Below, piece after piece: positions 16,019 to 26,834 of a stretch of DNA of 64,000 bases. Below the pieces are notes generated by a model. That model was not told where the DNA came from and made no database searches. It was given only the letters and a program-made list of their open reading frames with translations. The stretch comes from Marinobacterium lutimaris. GTDB taxonomy: Bacteria > Pseudomonadota > Gammaproteobacteria > Pseudomonadales > Balneatricaceae. Each line of letters starts with the position of its first letter. Within the stretch, counting starts at the first letter, position 1. Location of the stretch: positions 1,984,001 to 2,048,000 of the forward strand of contig NZ_FNVQ01000001.1 of the NCBI RefSeq assembly GCF_900108065.1. The letters run 5' to 3'. Position numbers and translations under genes: made by a program.

Positions 16019-17530
16019 TCAGGCGGTCATCTGGCTGTCTTCGGACTTGGCTTCATCCAGCTTGCCGGTCTTGATCATCTCTTCGTAGACGTCCATGACC
16101 GCTTCCTCGATCGGCTCCATGGCATGCTCGCCGTTCGGCGCGATGCCGGCCTCTTCCAGCAGGCCCCAGGGCTCGAAACCAATCTTGGAGCAGAGCACCA
16201 CTTCACAACCGGTCAGGGCACGGATGCTGCCTGCCAGAGCACTTTCCTTCTCACCGCAGCTGTCGTCACCGATACAGTACTGGTCGACCTTGCGGTGGCT
16301 GATAAAGCGCACGCCATCGCGGGAGGCTTCGTAGATCAGGAACTCGGTGGCGTGACCGAAATGCTGGTTGATCATGCCGCCGCCGCTGGTAGCCACCGCC
16401 ATCAACACCGGACGGAAGTGCTTGTTGTCCACAGCGGGACCGCTCGGGACTTTGACCGCAGCCAGAGCGGCACGGCGTTTTTCCTTCTCCGCCAGCTCTT
16501 CCTCGATGCCCTGGTGGATGATGGCGCGTTTCTTCATCGCCGCGTCGTAGTCGATATCCATCGCCTCGATCTTGTCGATGGTGAACTCGTCGCCGCGGTC
16601 TTCACCGAGCAGACCCACCGCATCGGCACGGCACTGACGGCAATGACGCATCATGTTCATGTCGCCAGAGCAGGCATCCTGCAGATCCATCAGCTCTTCG
16701 TTGCTCGGACCACGCTGGCCCATCACACCGTAGAAGGTGCCGTGTTCGGCTTCGGCGATCAGCGGCATCACGTTGTGCAGGAAGGCGCCCTTCTGCTTGA
16801 CGATGCGGCTGACTTCCTTGAGATGTTCGTCGTTCACGCCCGGAATCATTACCGAGTTGACCTTCACCAGGATGCCGCGCTCCACCAGCATCTCGAGCCC
16901 CTTCTGCTGACGCTCGATCAGGATCTTGGCGGCTTTCTTGCCGCGGATACGGCGGTTGTTCCAGTAGATCCAGGGATAGATCTTGGCGCCGATCTCGGGA
17001 TCCACGGTGTTGATGGTGATGGTGACGTGGTCGATGTTGTGCTTGGCCAGCTCTTCCACGGCATCCGGCAGCGCCAGACCGTTAGTGGATACACAGAGCT
17101 TGATATCCGGCGCTTCGGCGCTGAGGCGACGGAAGGTCTCAAAGGTGCGATCCAGGTTGGCCAGTGGATCGCCGGGGCCGGCAATACCGAGCACAGTCAT
17201 CTGCGGAATATTTGCCGCCACGGCCTTGGTTTTCTTCACTGCCTGGTCCGGAGTCAGCAACTCGGATACCACACCCGGGCGCGACTCGTTGGCGCAGTCG
17301 TATTTACGGTTGCAGTAGTGACACTGGATATTACAGGCCGGCGCTACCGCTACGTGCATACGGGCAAAGTAGTGGTGAGCGTCTTCCGAGTAACACGGGT
17401 GGTTATGGACCTTCTGTTTGATCTCATCTGACAGATGAGCCAGCTGATCGTCACTACTGCCGCAGGCACTGGCTGAACAACCGCCTTCAGTGCTCGGACT
17501 CTGTTCTTCGTTCAGGACTGTCAACTCCAT
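16019..17530 (-). CDS. nifB: NifB, radical SAM FeMo-cofactor (NifB-co) synthase
   Basis: 503 aa. ATG 17530 is favoured over GTG 17539, with AGAGGAG at 8 nt spacing. The radical-SAM cluster motif is C-NIQ-C-HY-C (Cys66, Cys70, Cys73), followed by glycine-rich SAM-binding strands (GIAGPGDPLANLD). The C-terminal part (from about 380: VAVATSGGGMINQHFGHATEFLIYE) is the NifX/NafY-like cofactor-carrying domain, so this is the long two-domain form. NifB makes the 8Fe-9S-C precursor for all nitrogenases. The promoter is sigma-54/NifA type (17597-17611, upstream site 17666-17681). It is the first gene of the operon running to 11225. Confidence 0.97.
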   Translation of the reverse strand: MELTVLNEEQSPSTEGGCSASACGSSDDQLAHLSDEIKQKVHNHPCYSEDAHHYFARMHVAVAPACNIQCHYCNRKYDCANESRPGVVSELLTPDQAVKKTKAVAANIPQMTVLGIAGPGDPLANLDRTFETFRRLSAEAPDIKLCVSTNGLALPDAVEELAKHNIDHVTITINTVDPEIGAKIYPWIYWNNRRIRGKKAAKILIERQQKGLEMLVERGILVKVNSVMIPGVNDEHLKEVSRIVKQKGAFLHNVMPLIAEAEHGTFYGVMGQRGPSNEELMDLQDACSGDMNMMRHCRQCRADAVGLLGEDRGDEFTIDKIEAMDIDYDAAMKKRAIIHQGIEEELAEKEKRRAALAAVKVPSGPAVDNKHFRPVLMAVATSGGGMINQHFGHATEFLIYEASRDGVRFISHRKVDQYCIGDDSCGEKESALAGSIRALTGCEVVLCSKIGFEPWGLLEEAGIAPNGEHAMEPIEEAVMDVYEEMIKTGKLDEAKSEDSQMTA

Positions 17531-17596
17531 CGTTTTCACTCCTCTGAGGCCTCAGGGCCGGTTGTCAGTTGCAGATCACCTGCTGACAAGAGGGTT

Positions 17597-17611
17597 GCAA
17601 TCGGTGGGCCA
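17597..17611 (-). promoter_or_regulatory. sigma-54 (-24/-12) promoter of nifB
   Basis: On the minus strand the sequence is TGGCCCACCGATTGC, matching TGGCACG-N4-TTGC with exact GG-N10-GC spacing. It lies 67 nt upstream of the nifB ATG. A NifA upstream site is present about 60 bp further upstream. Confidence 0.82.
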
Positions 17612-17665
17612 CAGACTATGTGTCTGTTTTAAAAGGACTTAGCCGGATTTGGCGGGTCTTTTCCT

Positions 17666-17681
17666 TGTGTCTTGTGGTACA
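17666..17681. promoter_or_regulatory. NifA upstream activating sequence for nifB
   Basis: TGTGTCTTGTGGTACA is a perfect TGT-N10-ACA. Its centre lies about 87 bp upstream of the predicted nifB transcription start, within the usual range for NifA sites. Confidence 0.8.
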
Positions 17682-17772
17682 GACAGCGGCGCTTTGTCAT
17701 ATCTGCGACATCGCTAGTTGTTAGCCGCGACGGGCTGTTAATACCACTCACAGAAAACCGCCAGAAAACAGA

Positions 17773-17805
17773 AAGCCCCGCAGCGGGCGTGCCGGTGCGG
17801 GGCTT
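17773..17805 (-). terminator. rho-independent terminator of nifLA
   Basis: AAGCCCCGCA and TGCGGGGCTT form a perfect 10-bp stem around a 13-nt loop. On the minus strand it is followed by TCTGTTTTCTGG. It lies 22 nt after the nifA stop codon, insulating nifLA from the nifB promoter. Confidence 0.82.
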
Positions 17806-17827
17806 GGGTCCGGATTGATTGTTTCGA

Positions 17828-19435
17828 TCAGATCTTCTTCACATCGATATTCATCGTCTGGATGCGATAGGCAATCTGGCGCGGCGTCATGTTGAGCAGA
17901 CGCGCCGCTTTGGCCTGAACCCAACCGGCCTGCTCCAGCGCTGCGATCACTCGCTCCCGCTCATCGAGCCCGGGATCATCCAGCATCGGCTCCGGCTCGC
18001 CGGCAGACGCTGTCATCGACGCAGGCATCGGCATACTGCTCGGCCCAGGTGCTGCCGAGCGCTGCATATCCAGCCCCTGCAAGGAGAGGGTCTGCGGCTC
18101 GATATTGCCATCTTCAGTCATGATCGCCGCACGCTCGAGTACGTTTTCCAGCTCGCGCACGTTACCTGGCCAGTTATGCCCCATCAGCACGCGGATCGCC
18201 GCATCAGAGATGCTGAGCTTGCGCCCCTGATTTTGTGACAGCTTGTCGAGCAGGAAGCTGCACAGCTCCGGCAGGTCCGCCTTGCGCTCACGCAGGGCCG
18301 GCAGGTTGATCGGCATGATGTTGAGACGATAGTAAAGATCCTCACGGAAGTTGCCTTCGCGCACCTCTTTCTCCAGGTCACGGTTGGTCGCCGCCACGAT
18401 CCTCACGTTAACGCGGATCGTCTTGTTACCACCGACTCGCTCAAACTCGCCTTCCTGCAGCACACGCAGCAGCTTGGCCTGGAACAGCGGCGAGATCTCA
18501 CCGATCTCATCGAGGAACAAGGTGCCGCCATCGGCCTGTTCGAAACGCCCCTGGCGCATCTTCACCGCACCGGTAAACGCGCCCTTCTCATGGCCGAACA
18601 GCTCCGATTCCAGCAGGTTTTCCGGCAGTGCCGCGCAGTTCAGCCGCACAAAGCTGTTATGCGCCTTGGGCGAGTTGTAATGAATAGCGCAGGCCACCAG
18701 CTCCTTACCGGTACCGGATTCACCGCGGATCAGCACCGTGGTATCCCACTTGGCGACGCGACGGATCTGGTCGAACACCTGCTTCATCGGTGTGGTGTGC
18801 CCCACCATCAGGTTTTCGAAACCGAACTTGGCGCGCACGGTACGACGCAGCTCGTCACGCTCGTCGGTGATGCTGCGCTGCTGGTTCTGCACCTGCGCGA
18901 GCAGACGCACCGCCTGAACCACCAGGTTGGCGACCATCTCCATAAACCGGGACTCATCCGCCAGGAACTCTTCCAGTTCCGAGGCGGGCTGGGCACTGAG
19001 TACACCGATTACCTCGCCGCTCTGATCCTTCAGCGGCACGCCGATAAACGGCGCCTCCCAGTCATACAAAGCGAGTCGGTCCAGGAACTTGGGCTCCGAG
19101 GAGAGACGCATCAGCACCACCGAGTTTCCGCTTTGCAGAATGGTGCCGATAATCCCCTCACCACGCCGGTAGCGCACGGCGTTCTTGGCCTGCTGAACCA
19201 TCTCAGAACCGCTGTGCACGGCACTTACACAGAGCTCGCCGAGCTCCGGATCCATCAGCGCTACCAGGCCATGCTTCATGCCGCCCTCTACGTGTAGCAC
19301 TTTGAGTAGCTCTTCCAGGCTGGCATTCAGGTCCAGCGACCGCGTTAAAGTCCGGCATACGATACTCAGCACGCTGAGCTGCCGGTCGAGGAGCTCAGAA
19401 CGGTTACGCGGGGTGAAGATTCCTTGCATCGTCAT
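17828..19435 (-). CDS. nifA: NifA, sigma-54-dependent activator of nitrogen fixation genes
   Basis: 535 aa from ATG 19435 (GGAG 8 nt upstream), 10 nt after the nifL stop. Domains: N-terminal GAF sensor (about 30-175), AAA+ domain (about 210-440) with Walker A GESGTGKE and an intact GAFTGA loop, and C-terminal Fis-type helix-turn-helix ([20 protein letters not shown]). No inter-domain CxxxxC oxygen-sensing linker is seen, which agrees with control by NifL. NifA binds TGT-N10-ACA sites, which occur before nifB and between nifL and rnfA in this window. Confidence 0.96.
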   Translation of the reverse strand: MTMQGIFTPRNRSELLDRQLSVLSIVCRTLTRSLDLNASLEELLKVLHVEGGMKHGLVALMDPELGELCVSAVHSGSEMVQQAKNAVRYRRGEGIIGTILQSGNSVVLMRLSSEPKFLDRLALYDWEAPFIGVPLKDQSGEVIGVLSAQPASELEEFLADESRFMEMVANLVVQAVRLLAQVQNQQRSITDERDELRRTVRAKFGFENLMVGHTTPMKQVFDQIRRVAKWDTTVLIRGESGTGKELVACAIHYNSPKAHNSFVRLNCAALPENLLESELFGHEKGAFTGAVKMRQGRFEQADGGTLFLDEIGEISPLFQAKLLRVLQEGEFERVGGNKTIRVNVRIVAATNRDLEKEVREGNFREDLYYRLNIMPINLPALRERKADLPELCSFLLDKLSQNQGRKLSISDAAIRVLMGHNWPGNVRELENVLERAAIMTEDGNIEPQTLSLQGLDMQRSAAPGPSSMPMPASMTASAGEPEPMLDDPGLDERERVIAALEQAGWVQAKAARLLNMTPRQIAYRIQTMNIDVKKI

Positions 19436-19445
19436 AATCGGCTCC

Positions 19446-21116
<1,671 letters not shown>

Positions 21117-21132
21117 CTAAATAAGTGGTAAA

Positions 21133-21148
21133 TGTAGTAAGCACGACA
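21133..21148. promoter_or_regulatory. NifA upstream activating sequence, nifL-proximal
   Basis: TGTAGTAAGCACGACA is a perfect TGT-N10-ACA in the divergent nifL/rnfA region. It is centred about 84 bp upstream of the predicted nifL start and about 136 bp upstream of the rnfA start. Confidence 0.72.
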
Positions 21149-21174
21149 CATAAAAGTGCACGCCTGCACCGATC

Positions 21175-21190
21175 TGTTACAAACACAACA
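21175..21190. promoter_or_regulatory. NifA upstream activating sequence, rnf-proximal
   Basis: TGTTACAAACACAACA is a perfect TGT-N10-ACA. It is centred about 94 bp upstream of the predicted rnfA start and about 126 bp upstream of the nifL start, so the two sites mirror each other between the divergent operons. Confidence 0.75.
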
Positions 21191-21250
21191 ATGTCGTTAT
21201 TCAAACAGTTATCGCTAAAATAACCTCTTTTATTTTCAACGACTTACCCA

Positions 21251-21265
21251 TGGCATGCTTGGTGC
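21251..21265 (+). promoter_or_regulatory. sigma-54 (-24/-12) promoter of the rnf operon
   Basis: TGGCATGCTTGGTGC has GG-N10-GC spacing, with the common G variant at the first T of TTGC. It lies 49 nt upstream of the rnfA ATG. Confidence 0.75.
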
Positions 21266-21313
21266 ACTCAGCACCCCAGAAGACTGATTCCCCGTCTGGA
21301 GGCTAAGCGCGAC

Positions 21314-21886
21314 ATGGAACTGATCACCCTTTTCATCGGCACCGTACTCGTGAATAACGTGGTGCTGGTCAAATTCCTCGGCCTCTGTCCGCTGATGGGG
21401 GTCTCCAACAAATTCAGCACAGCCACCGGCATGGGGCTGGCGACCACTTTCGTACTTACGCTCTCCAGTGTCTCCAGCTGGATCATGGAGTACTACATCC
21501 TCGAGCCGCTGAACCTGCAGTTCCTGCGCATCATCTCGTTCATTCTCGTGGTTGCCGCTGTTGTCCAGTTCACCGAAATGATGGTGAAGAAGACCAGCCC
21601 CCTGCTGCACCAGACCCTGGGTATTTTCCTGCCGCTGATCACTACTAACTGCGCCGTACTTGGCGTGGCGCTGCTGAACGTGCAGGAGGGCCTCAGCTTT
21701 ATCCAGAGTGTGGTGTATGGCTTTGGCGCATCGATCGGTTTTTCGATGGTGCTGATCATTTTCGCCGGCCTGCGTGAACGCCTGGCGCTGTCCAACGTGC
21801 CTGCCACCTTCGCCGGCGCACCAGTGGGCCTGGTCACGGCGGGGCTACTGTCGATGATTTTCATGGGCTTTGGCGGGCTCGTCTGA
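21314..21886 (+). CDS. rnfA: RnfA, membrane subunit of the Rnf electron-transport complex
   Basis: 190 aa. Six membrane segments, with the signatures [23 protein letters not shown] and [15 protein letters not shown], whose cysteines lie in half-helices and bind an intramembrane [2Fe-2S] cluster with RnfE. Rnf couples ion gradients to electron flow between NADH and ferredoxin. In diazotrophs the rnf1 copy, divergent from nifLA as here, drives reduction of the nitrogenase donor. It is the first gene of the operon, 49 nt downstream of the sigma-54 promoter. Confidence 0.96.
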   Translation: MELITLFIGTVLVNNVVLVKFLGLCPLMGVSNKFSTATGMGLATTFVLTLSSVSSWIMEYYILEPLNLQFLRIISFILVVAAVVQFTEMMVKKTSPLLHQTLGIFLPLITTNCAVLGVALLNVQEGLSFIQSVVYGFGASIGFSMVLIIFAGLRERLALSNVPATFAGAPVGLVTAGLLSMIFMGFGGLV

Positions 21887-21914
21887 GCCTGCCCGCAAAA
21901 AGGAGATATTCGCC

Positions 21915-22439
21915 ATGGTAACTGCTGTTGCTGTCTTGACACTTCTCGGTCTCGCTCTGGGGCTGCTGCTCGGCTATGCCGACAAGGTGTTTGCGGTGGA
22001 AGAGAACCCCATCGTCAAGGAGATCGAATCGATGCTGCCCGGCACTCACTGCGGCCAGTGCGGTTTCCCTGGCTGCAGCGGTGCCGCCGAAGCGATGGTC
22101 GCGGGTGACGCAGCTGTCACCTGCTGCCCTCCCGGCGGTCGTGCCCTGGCCCAAGCCCTGGCGGAAAAGCTCGGCGTGGATGCGGACCTTTCCGGCATGT
22201 CGTCGGAGCCGATGCTGGCGAAGATCGAGGAGTCCCTCTGCACCGGCTGCTGCCGCTGCTACCGGGTCTGCCCCACCGACGCGATTATGGGCGCCAACAA
22301 GCAGATCCACGTGGTCTTCGCAGATGCCTGCACCGGCTGCGGCAAATGCGTAGACGCCTGTCCGGAAGACTGCATCGCCATGCAGCCCGAGCAGGAATCC
22401 CTCGACAACTGGCACTGGCCTAAACCAGCGGCGGCTTAA
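21915..22439 (+). CDS. rnfB: RnfB, iron-sulfur subunit of the Rnf complex
   Basis: 174 aa from ATG 21915 with AAGGAG upstream; the frame is open to 21870 but that part overlaps rnfA. An N-terminal membrane anchor (VAVLTLLGLALGLLLGYA) is followed by the Fe-S motif CGQCGFPGC and two ferredoxin-type motifs, CTGCCRCYRVCP and CTGCGKCVDACP. RnfB exchanges electrons with ferredoxin on the cytoplasmic side. A 64-nt gap holding a small hairpin separates it from rnfC. Confidence 0.95.
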   Translation: MVTAVAVLTLLGLALGLLLGYADKVFAVEENPIVKEIESMLPGTHCGQCGFPGCSGAAEAMVAGDAAVTCCPPGGRALAQALAEKLGVDADLSGMSSEPMLAKIEESLCTGCCRCYRVCPTDAIMGANKQIHVVFADACTGCGKCVDACPEDCIAMQPEQESLDNWHWPKPAAA

Positions 22440-22457
22440 CTTAAGAAATAAGTTAAG
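22435..22457 (+). other. intra-operon hairpin at the rnfB stop codon
   Basis: CTTAACTTA and TAAGTTAAG form a perfect 9-bp AU-rich stem with loop AGAAA. It includes the rnfB stop codon, in the only sizeable gap of the otherwise overlapping rnf operon. It is weak for a terminator and could be an mRNA-stability or processing element. Confidence 0.4.
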
Positions 22458-22503
22458 GCATAAGCGGCTGAATGAGTTGGCTGTATTAGTGGCGGAGTAA
22501 GTT

Positions 22504-24051
22504 ATGTTTGGAAAACTGAAAATCCGGGGCGGCGTCCACGCCGAAGAGCGCAAGGAGCAGAGTACCGGCCTGCCGATCCATGTTCTAGGCATTCCGCCGG
22601 TATTGAAACTGCCGCTGCGTCAGCATGCGGGCCGCGCCGCCGATCCGGTGGTCAAGGCCGGTGACTATGTACTCAAGGGACAGCTGATCGCCACCTCTAC
22701 CGGAGCCGATGTCTGCGCCTCGCTGCACGCGCCCACCTCAGGTACCGTCACCGCCGTCGGTCCGGTCACAGCACCGCACCCCTCCAGCCTGACCACCGAT
22801 GCGATCACCATCGAACCGGATGGTTTGGATAAAGGACTGGAGTCCCTGGAAAGCGGCGATCCAATGCAGCTGTCACCGGCGGAGATCGCCGACCGCGTCG
22901 ACCAGGCCGGTATCGTCGGCCTTGGCGGTGCAACCTTCCCGGCAGCACTGAAACTCAAATCCGGCGCGCGGCAGAAGATCGATACGCTGATCCTTAACGG
23001 CAGCGAGTGCGAACCCTATCTCACCTGCGACGACATGCTGATGCGTGAGCGCGCCTTTGGAATTATCTCCGGCGCACGATTGATTCAGCGCGCCATCGGT
23101 GCACGCCGTATCGTCGCAGGGATTGAAGACAACAAGCCAGACGCGATCGAGGCGATGAAAGCCGCAGCCGCCGGCTTTGCTGATGTCAGCGTACAGGTGA
23201 TTCCAGCCCGTTATCCCATGGGCTCAGCCAAGCAGCTGATTCACGCGATCATGGGCCGTGAGGTGCCTGCGGGCGGGCGTAGCTCCGAAGTCGGCGCGCT
23301 GGTACACAACGTAGCCACCGCCTTCGCGGTGCATCAGGCGCTGTACGACAACCGCCCGCTGCTGTCGCGCATCGTCACCCTGTCCGGTCAGTGTATCGAC
23401 ACCCCGCGCAACGTGGAGGTGCTGCTCGGCACACCAGTGAGCTGGCTGCTGCAGCACAGCGGCGGCCTGAAGGAAACACCGGCACGAATCGTCATGGGCG
23501 GACCGATGATGGGTCAGATTCTGCGCACCCAGGATGTGCCGATCACCAAGGGTGCCAGCGGTATTCTCGCCCTGGCCGAACCGGAGATCAGCAAGACCGA
23601 ATCCTCTCCCTGTATCCGCTGCGGCAGCTGCGTCAACGCCTGCCCCATGGGTCTGGTGCCGCTGGAGATGGCGCGCCATGCCAACGCCGAAGATTTCGAG
23701 GGCGCCTCCGAGTTTGGTCTTAGCGACTGCATTCTCTGCGGCTCCTGCGCCTATGTCTGCCCATCACATATTCCGCTGGTGCACTACTTCCAGTTTGCCA
23801 AGGGCGAGCTGAGCGCCAAGCGTGAACAGACGCGCCGCGGCGAGCTGACCAAGTCCCTGTCGGAAGCACGCAACGCACGCCTGGAGAAAGAAGCTGCCGA
23901 GAAAGCCGCCGCCAAGGCCGCAAAAGCGGCCAAGGCCCAGGCTGCCAAGGAAGCCCGCGAAAAAGCCAAGGCCGAAAAAGCGGCCCAGCAAGAGAAAGAG
24001 CAAGCCGCCCAGGAAGTCAAAGCACAAGCCAACGAGGAAAGCGGAGCATGA
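22504..24051 (+). CDS. rnfC: RnfC, NADH-binding FMN/Fe-S subunit of the Rnf complex
   Basis: 515 aa, ATG 22504. A barrel-sandwich N-terminus (LPLRQHAGRAADPVVKAGDYVLKGQ) is followed by the NADH/FMN-binding Rossmann-like domain (GIVGLGGATFPAALKL, LILNGSECEPYLTCDD) and two [4Fe-4S] motifs, CIRCGSCVNACP and CILCGSCAYVCP (about 365-420). The last 80 residues are an Ala/Lys/Glu-rich coiled coil, common in gammaproteobacterial RnfC. The stop overlaps the rnfD start. Confidence 0.96.
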   Translation: MFGKLKIRGGVHAEERKEQSTGLPIHVLGIPPVLKLPLRQHAGRAADPVVKAGDYVLKGQLIATSTGADVCASLHAPTSGTVTAVGPVTAPHPSSLTTDAITIEPDGLDKGLESLESGDPMQLSPAEIADRVDQAGIVGLGGATFPAALKLKSGARQKIDTLILNGSECEPYLTCDDMLMRERAFGIISGARLIQRAIGARRIVAGIEDNKPDAIEAMKAAAAGFADVSVQVIPARYPMGSAKQLIHAIMGREVPAGGRSSEVGALVHNVATAFAVHQALYDNRPLLSRIVTLSGQCIDTPRNVEVLLGTPVSWLLQHSGGLKETPARIVMGGPMMGQILRTQDVPITKGASGILALAEPEISKTESSPCIRCGSCVNACPMGLVPLEMARHANAEDFEGASEFGLSDCILCGSCAYVCPSHIPLVHYFQFAKGELSAKREQTRRGELTKSLSEARNARLEKEAAEKAAAKAAKAAKAQAAKEAREKAKAEKAAQQEKEQAAQEVKAQANEESGA

Positions 24052-25112
24052 ATCAACTGGTCTCCTCCCCCCACGCCCACAACCGCAGTTCCGTGCAGCA
24101 CACCATGCTGCTGGTCTGTGCGGCACTGCTGCCGGCCACACTTTACGGGCTTTACCTGTTTGGCTGGCCGGCAATCAACCTGTTTGTACTCTGTCTGGCA
24201 ACGGCTATCGGCAGTGAGGCGGCCTGCCTGAAGCTGGCGGGACGCTCCACCCAGAGCTGCTGGGATGGCTCAGCGCTACTGACCGGCTGGCTGATCGCCA
24301 TGACGTTGCCGCCCTGGGCACCCTGGTGGATCGCCGTGGTCGGTACCCTGTTTGCGGTGGTCATCGGCAAGCACCTGTATGGCGGCCTGGGCCAGAATCT
24401 GTTCAACCCGGCCATGCTGGCCCGCGTCGGGCTGTTGATCTCTTTCCCGGTGGAGATGACCACCTGGATCGATGTCACACCGATCACCAGCGCCGCCGCA
24501 CCGGGCTTTATCGACAGCCTGGCGATTACCGCCGGCATCACGCCGATCCCGGATGCGGTGACCGGTGCCACGGCCTTGGGCCATGTCAAAACCGCGCTGA
24601 CCATGGATGTGACAGTACCGGATGCGATGGCGGAGTCTTACAGCGCCGGCAGCGCCTTCTTCGGCAATATCCGTGGCAGCCTGGGGGAAACCTCCGCCCT
24701 GCTGCTGTTGCTGGGCGGGCTGTTCCTGCTCTACAAGCGCGTGATCAGCTGGCATATCCCTGTCTCCATGCTCGGTACCCTGATGGTTCTGTCGCTGATT
24801 TTCAGCCTGGCGAATCCGGACCGTTTTGAGCCGCCGCTGTTCCATCTGCTAACTGGTGCAATGATGCTGGGCGCCTTCTTTATCGCCACCGATATGGTCA
24901 CCTCGCCCACCACATCTACCGGGCAACTGGTGTTTGGCGCCGGCATCGGGGCCGTAGCCTTTATTATCCGCAGCTGGGGCTCCTTCCCGGAAGCGATCGG
25001 TTTTGCCGTGCTGTTTATGAACGCGATCACGCCGATTATCGACCGTTATTTCCGCCCTCGTATCTATGGCTACACCCTCACTGGCAAGCCGATTAACACA
25101 GGCAAGGAGTGA
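24048..25112 (+). CDS. rnfD: RnfD, flavin-carrying membrane subunit of the Rnf complex
   Basis: 354 aa with about nine membrane segments. The covalent-FMN motif is visible as DAVTGATALGH (the Thr of TGAT carries FMN in RnfD/NqrB), and GAFFIATDMVTSPTTSTGQL is diagnostic of the family. It overlaps rnfC by 4 nt (ATGA), and its stop lies at the rnfG ribosome binding site. It forms the ion-translocating core with RnfA and RnfE. Confidence 0.95.
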   Translation: MNQLVSSPHAHNRSSVQHTMLLVCAALLPATLYGLYLFGWPAINLFVLCLATAIGSEAACLKLAGRSTQSCWDGSALLTGWLIAMTLPPWAPWWIAVVGTLFAVVIGKHLYGGLGQNLFNPAMLARVGLLISFPVEMTTWIDVTPITSAAAPGFIDSLAITAGITPIPDAVTGATALGHVKTALTMDVTVPDAMAESYSAGSAFFGNIRGSLGETSALLLLLGGLFLLYKRVISWHIPVSMLGTLMVLSLIFSLANPDRFEPPLFHLLTGAMMLGAFFIATDMVTSPTTSTGQLVFGAGIGAVAFIIRSWGSFPEAIGFAVLFMNAITPIIDRYFRPRIYGYTLTGKPINTGKE

Positions 25113-25114
25113 TC

Positions 25115-25813
25115 ATGAGAAACGAAGGCATGACAACCACACCGATCGTACCCAGCTACACCCGGGGTATCGGTTACCAGGCGGGCCTGCTCGGCGGTAT
25201 GGCGATGCTGGTCAGTATCATTCTGATGCTGGGTGAACACGGTACCCGCGCGGATATCCAGGCGCGGATGGAGGAGGACCGACAGGCGATGCTGTCTCAG
25301 GTCCTGCCCGCCAGCCTCTACGACAACAATCCGCTGGAGAGCACCACGAAGCTCGATGGTAATCCCTTCGGCGGCGACCCCACGGTGTTCCTGGCCAGCA
25401 AGGACGGCCAGTTGACCGGGGCCGCCTTTGAGGTGATCGGCCAGGGCTACAGCGGCGACATCATCGTACTGATTGGCGTTGACGCCCAGGGCGAACTCAC
25501 CGGCGTGCGCACCATCGCCCATGCCGAAACGCCGGGCCTGGGCGACAAGATCGAGATCGCCAAAAACGACTGGGTTACCAGCTTCAATGGCTATTCCCTG
25601 GACAACCTGACCGAGAAGCAATGGGCCGTGAAAAAGGATGGCGGTCAGTTTGATCAGTTTACCGGCGCGACGATCACGCCCCGCGCCGTGGTTGGTGCCG
25701 TCCATGAAGGGCTGCAGGTGTTCCGCGATCAGAAGGAGCATCTGCAAAGCGCCGTGACCGATCAGAGCCACCTATTATCCGCTAAGCAGGCAACAGAGGA
25801 GGCGCCGCAATGA
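25115..25813 (+). CDS. rnfG: RnfG, covalent-FMN subunit of the Rnf complex
   Basis: 232 aa from ATG 25115 (GGAG 7 nt upstream); in-frame GTG 25109 is an alternative. One N-terminal membrane segment (GLLGGMAMLVSIILML) is followed by a periplasmic FMN-binding domain with GVRTIAHAETPGLGDKIE and the flavinylation motif FTGATITPRAVV. The flavin transferase ApbE needed for the attachment is not in this window. The stop overlaps rnfE by 4 nt. Confidence 0.95.
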   Translation: MRNEGMTTTPIVPSYTRGIGYQAGLLGGMAMLVSIILMLGEHGTRADIQARMEEDRQAMLSQVLPASLYDNNPLESTTKLDGNPFGGDPTVFLASKDGQLTGAAFEVIGQGYSGDIIVLIGVDAQGELTGVRTIAHAETPGLGDKIEIAKNDWVTSFNGYSLDNLTEKQWAVKKDGGQFDQFTGATITPRAVVGAVHEGLQVFRDQKEHLQSAVTDQSHLLSAKQATEEAPQ

Positions 25814-26511
25814 GCAGCCCATCCTATAAAGAGATCTGGAGCGAAGGGCTCTGGCACAACAACGTAGTCATGAGCCAGATGCTGGCTCTCTGTCCGCTTC
25901 TCGCCGTCACCACCACCGCCAGTAACGGCCTAGGCATGGGGCTCGCCTCTCTGGTGGTGATGGTGGTCTCCAACATGCTGGTATCGATGATTCGTGGCCT
26001 GATCACGCCGCAGGTGCGCATCCCGGTCTTCATCGTGCTGATTGCGGCGATGGTGACCATGGTCGATATGTTCCTCAACGCCTGGATGCATGAACTCTAC
26101 AAGGTACTGGGGCTGTTTATCCCGCTGATCGTCACCAACTGCGCCATCCTCGGTCGTGTCGAAAGCTTTGCCTCCAAACAGCGGGTGCTGCCCTCAATGC
26201 TCGATGGTTTCGCCATGGGCGTCGGCTTCACCTGGGTGCTGGTGCTGCTTGGCGCCATGCGCGAGTTCTTCGGCGCCGGTACCCTGTTCGCGGATGCCTC
26301 GCTGCTACTGGGTAACTGGGCATCGGTCATCGAGATGAATATCTTCCCGGATTATGGCGGCACCCTGCTGCTGATTCTGCCCCCTGGTGCGTTTATCTGC
26401 CTGGGGTTGATGCTTGCCGGTAAACGGGTGCTCGACCGCGCCCTGGAGAAGCGTGCAGAGGCATGCGCCGAAAACAAAAATGAAGAGGGTTCACTGGAGG
26501 GCGCGGTATGA
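25810..26511 (+). CDS. rnfE: RnfE, membrane subunit of the Rnf complex
   Basis: 233 aa, about six membrane segments, paralogous to RnfA. Signatures: WHNNVVMSQMLALCPLLAVTTTA and FIPLIVTNCAILGRVESFAS, both with the cluster-ligating Cys. The C-terminus is polar (KRAEACAENKNEEGSLEGAV). The frame overlaps rnfG and rnfH by 4 nt each, indicating translational coupling. Confidence 0.95.
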   Translation: MSSPSYKEIWSEGLWHNNVVMSQMLALCPLLAVTTTASNGLGMGLASLVVMVVSNMLVSMIRGLITPQVRIPVFIVLIAAMVTMVDMFLNAWMHELYKVLGLFIPLIVTNCAILGRVESFASKQRVLPSMLDGFAMGVGFTWVLVLLGAMREFFGAGTLFADASLLLGNWASVIEMNIFPDYGGTLLLILPPGAFICLGLMLAGKRVLDRALEKRAEACAENKNEEGSLEGAV

Positions 26512-26774
26512 AGGTCGCCGTCGCGTATGCCAGTAGCAGCAAGCAGGAGTGGCTGAACCTGAACGTGGAAGAGGAGTGCACTGTAGAAGACGCGATCATC
26601 AAGTCCGGCATTCTGCAGCGCTTCCCCGAGATCAACCTGAAAACCCAGAAGATCGGCATTTTCGGCAAGCTGACCAAGCTTCAAGCCAAGCTGGCCGACG
26701 GAGACCGGGTCGAGATCTACCGTAAAATCGTCCGCGTCATGGATGAAGATGACGACGAGGATGATGACGACTGA
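26508..26774 (+). CDS. rnfH: RnfH, Rnf-associated ubiquitin-like protein
   Basis: 88 aa, beta-grasp fold of the RnfH/YfjF family: KVAVAYASSSKQEWLNLNVEE, then GIFGKLTKLQAKLADGDRVEIYR. It ends in an unusual run of Asp/Glu (MDEDDDEDDDD). It is the last gene of the operon and is followed by a terminator. Its function in Rnf assembly is not settled in any organism. Confidence 0.92.
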   Translation: MKVAVAYASSSKQEWLNLNVEEECTVEDAIIKSGILQRFPEINLKTQKIGIFGKLTKLQAKLADGDRVEIYRKIVRVMDEDDDEDDDD

Positions 26775-26802
26775 GTTCTGCCGAACCAGCCCCTTCACTA
26801 TG

Positions 26803-26834
26803 AAACAGCCGGTGCCCTGCGCAACCGGCTGTTT
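26803..26834 (+). terminator. rho-independent terminator of the rnf operon
   Basis: AAACAGCCGGT pairs with ACCGGCTGTTT (11 bp) around a 10-nt loop, followed by TCGTTT. It begins 29 nt after the rnfH stop. Confidence 0.85.

Noticed and set aside
15995-17431. A 478-codon open frame on the plus strand opposite nifB
   Set aside because: It is a His/Asp/Val-rich antisense shadow of nifB, with no ribosome binding site or motif, produced by GC-rich codon use. nifB itself is certain.
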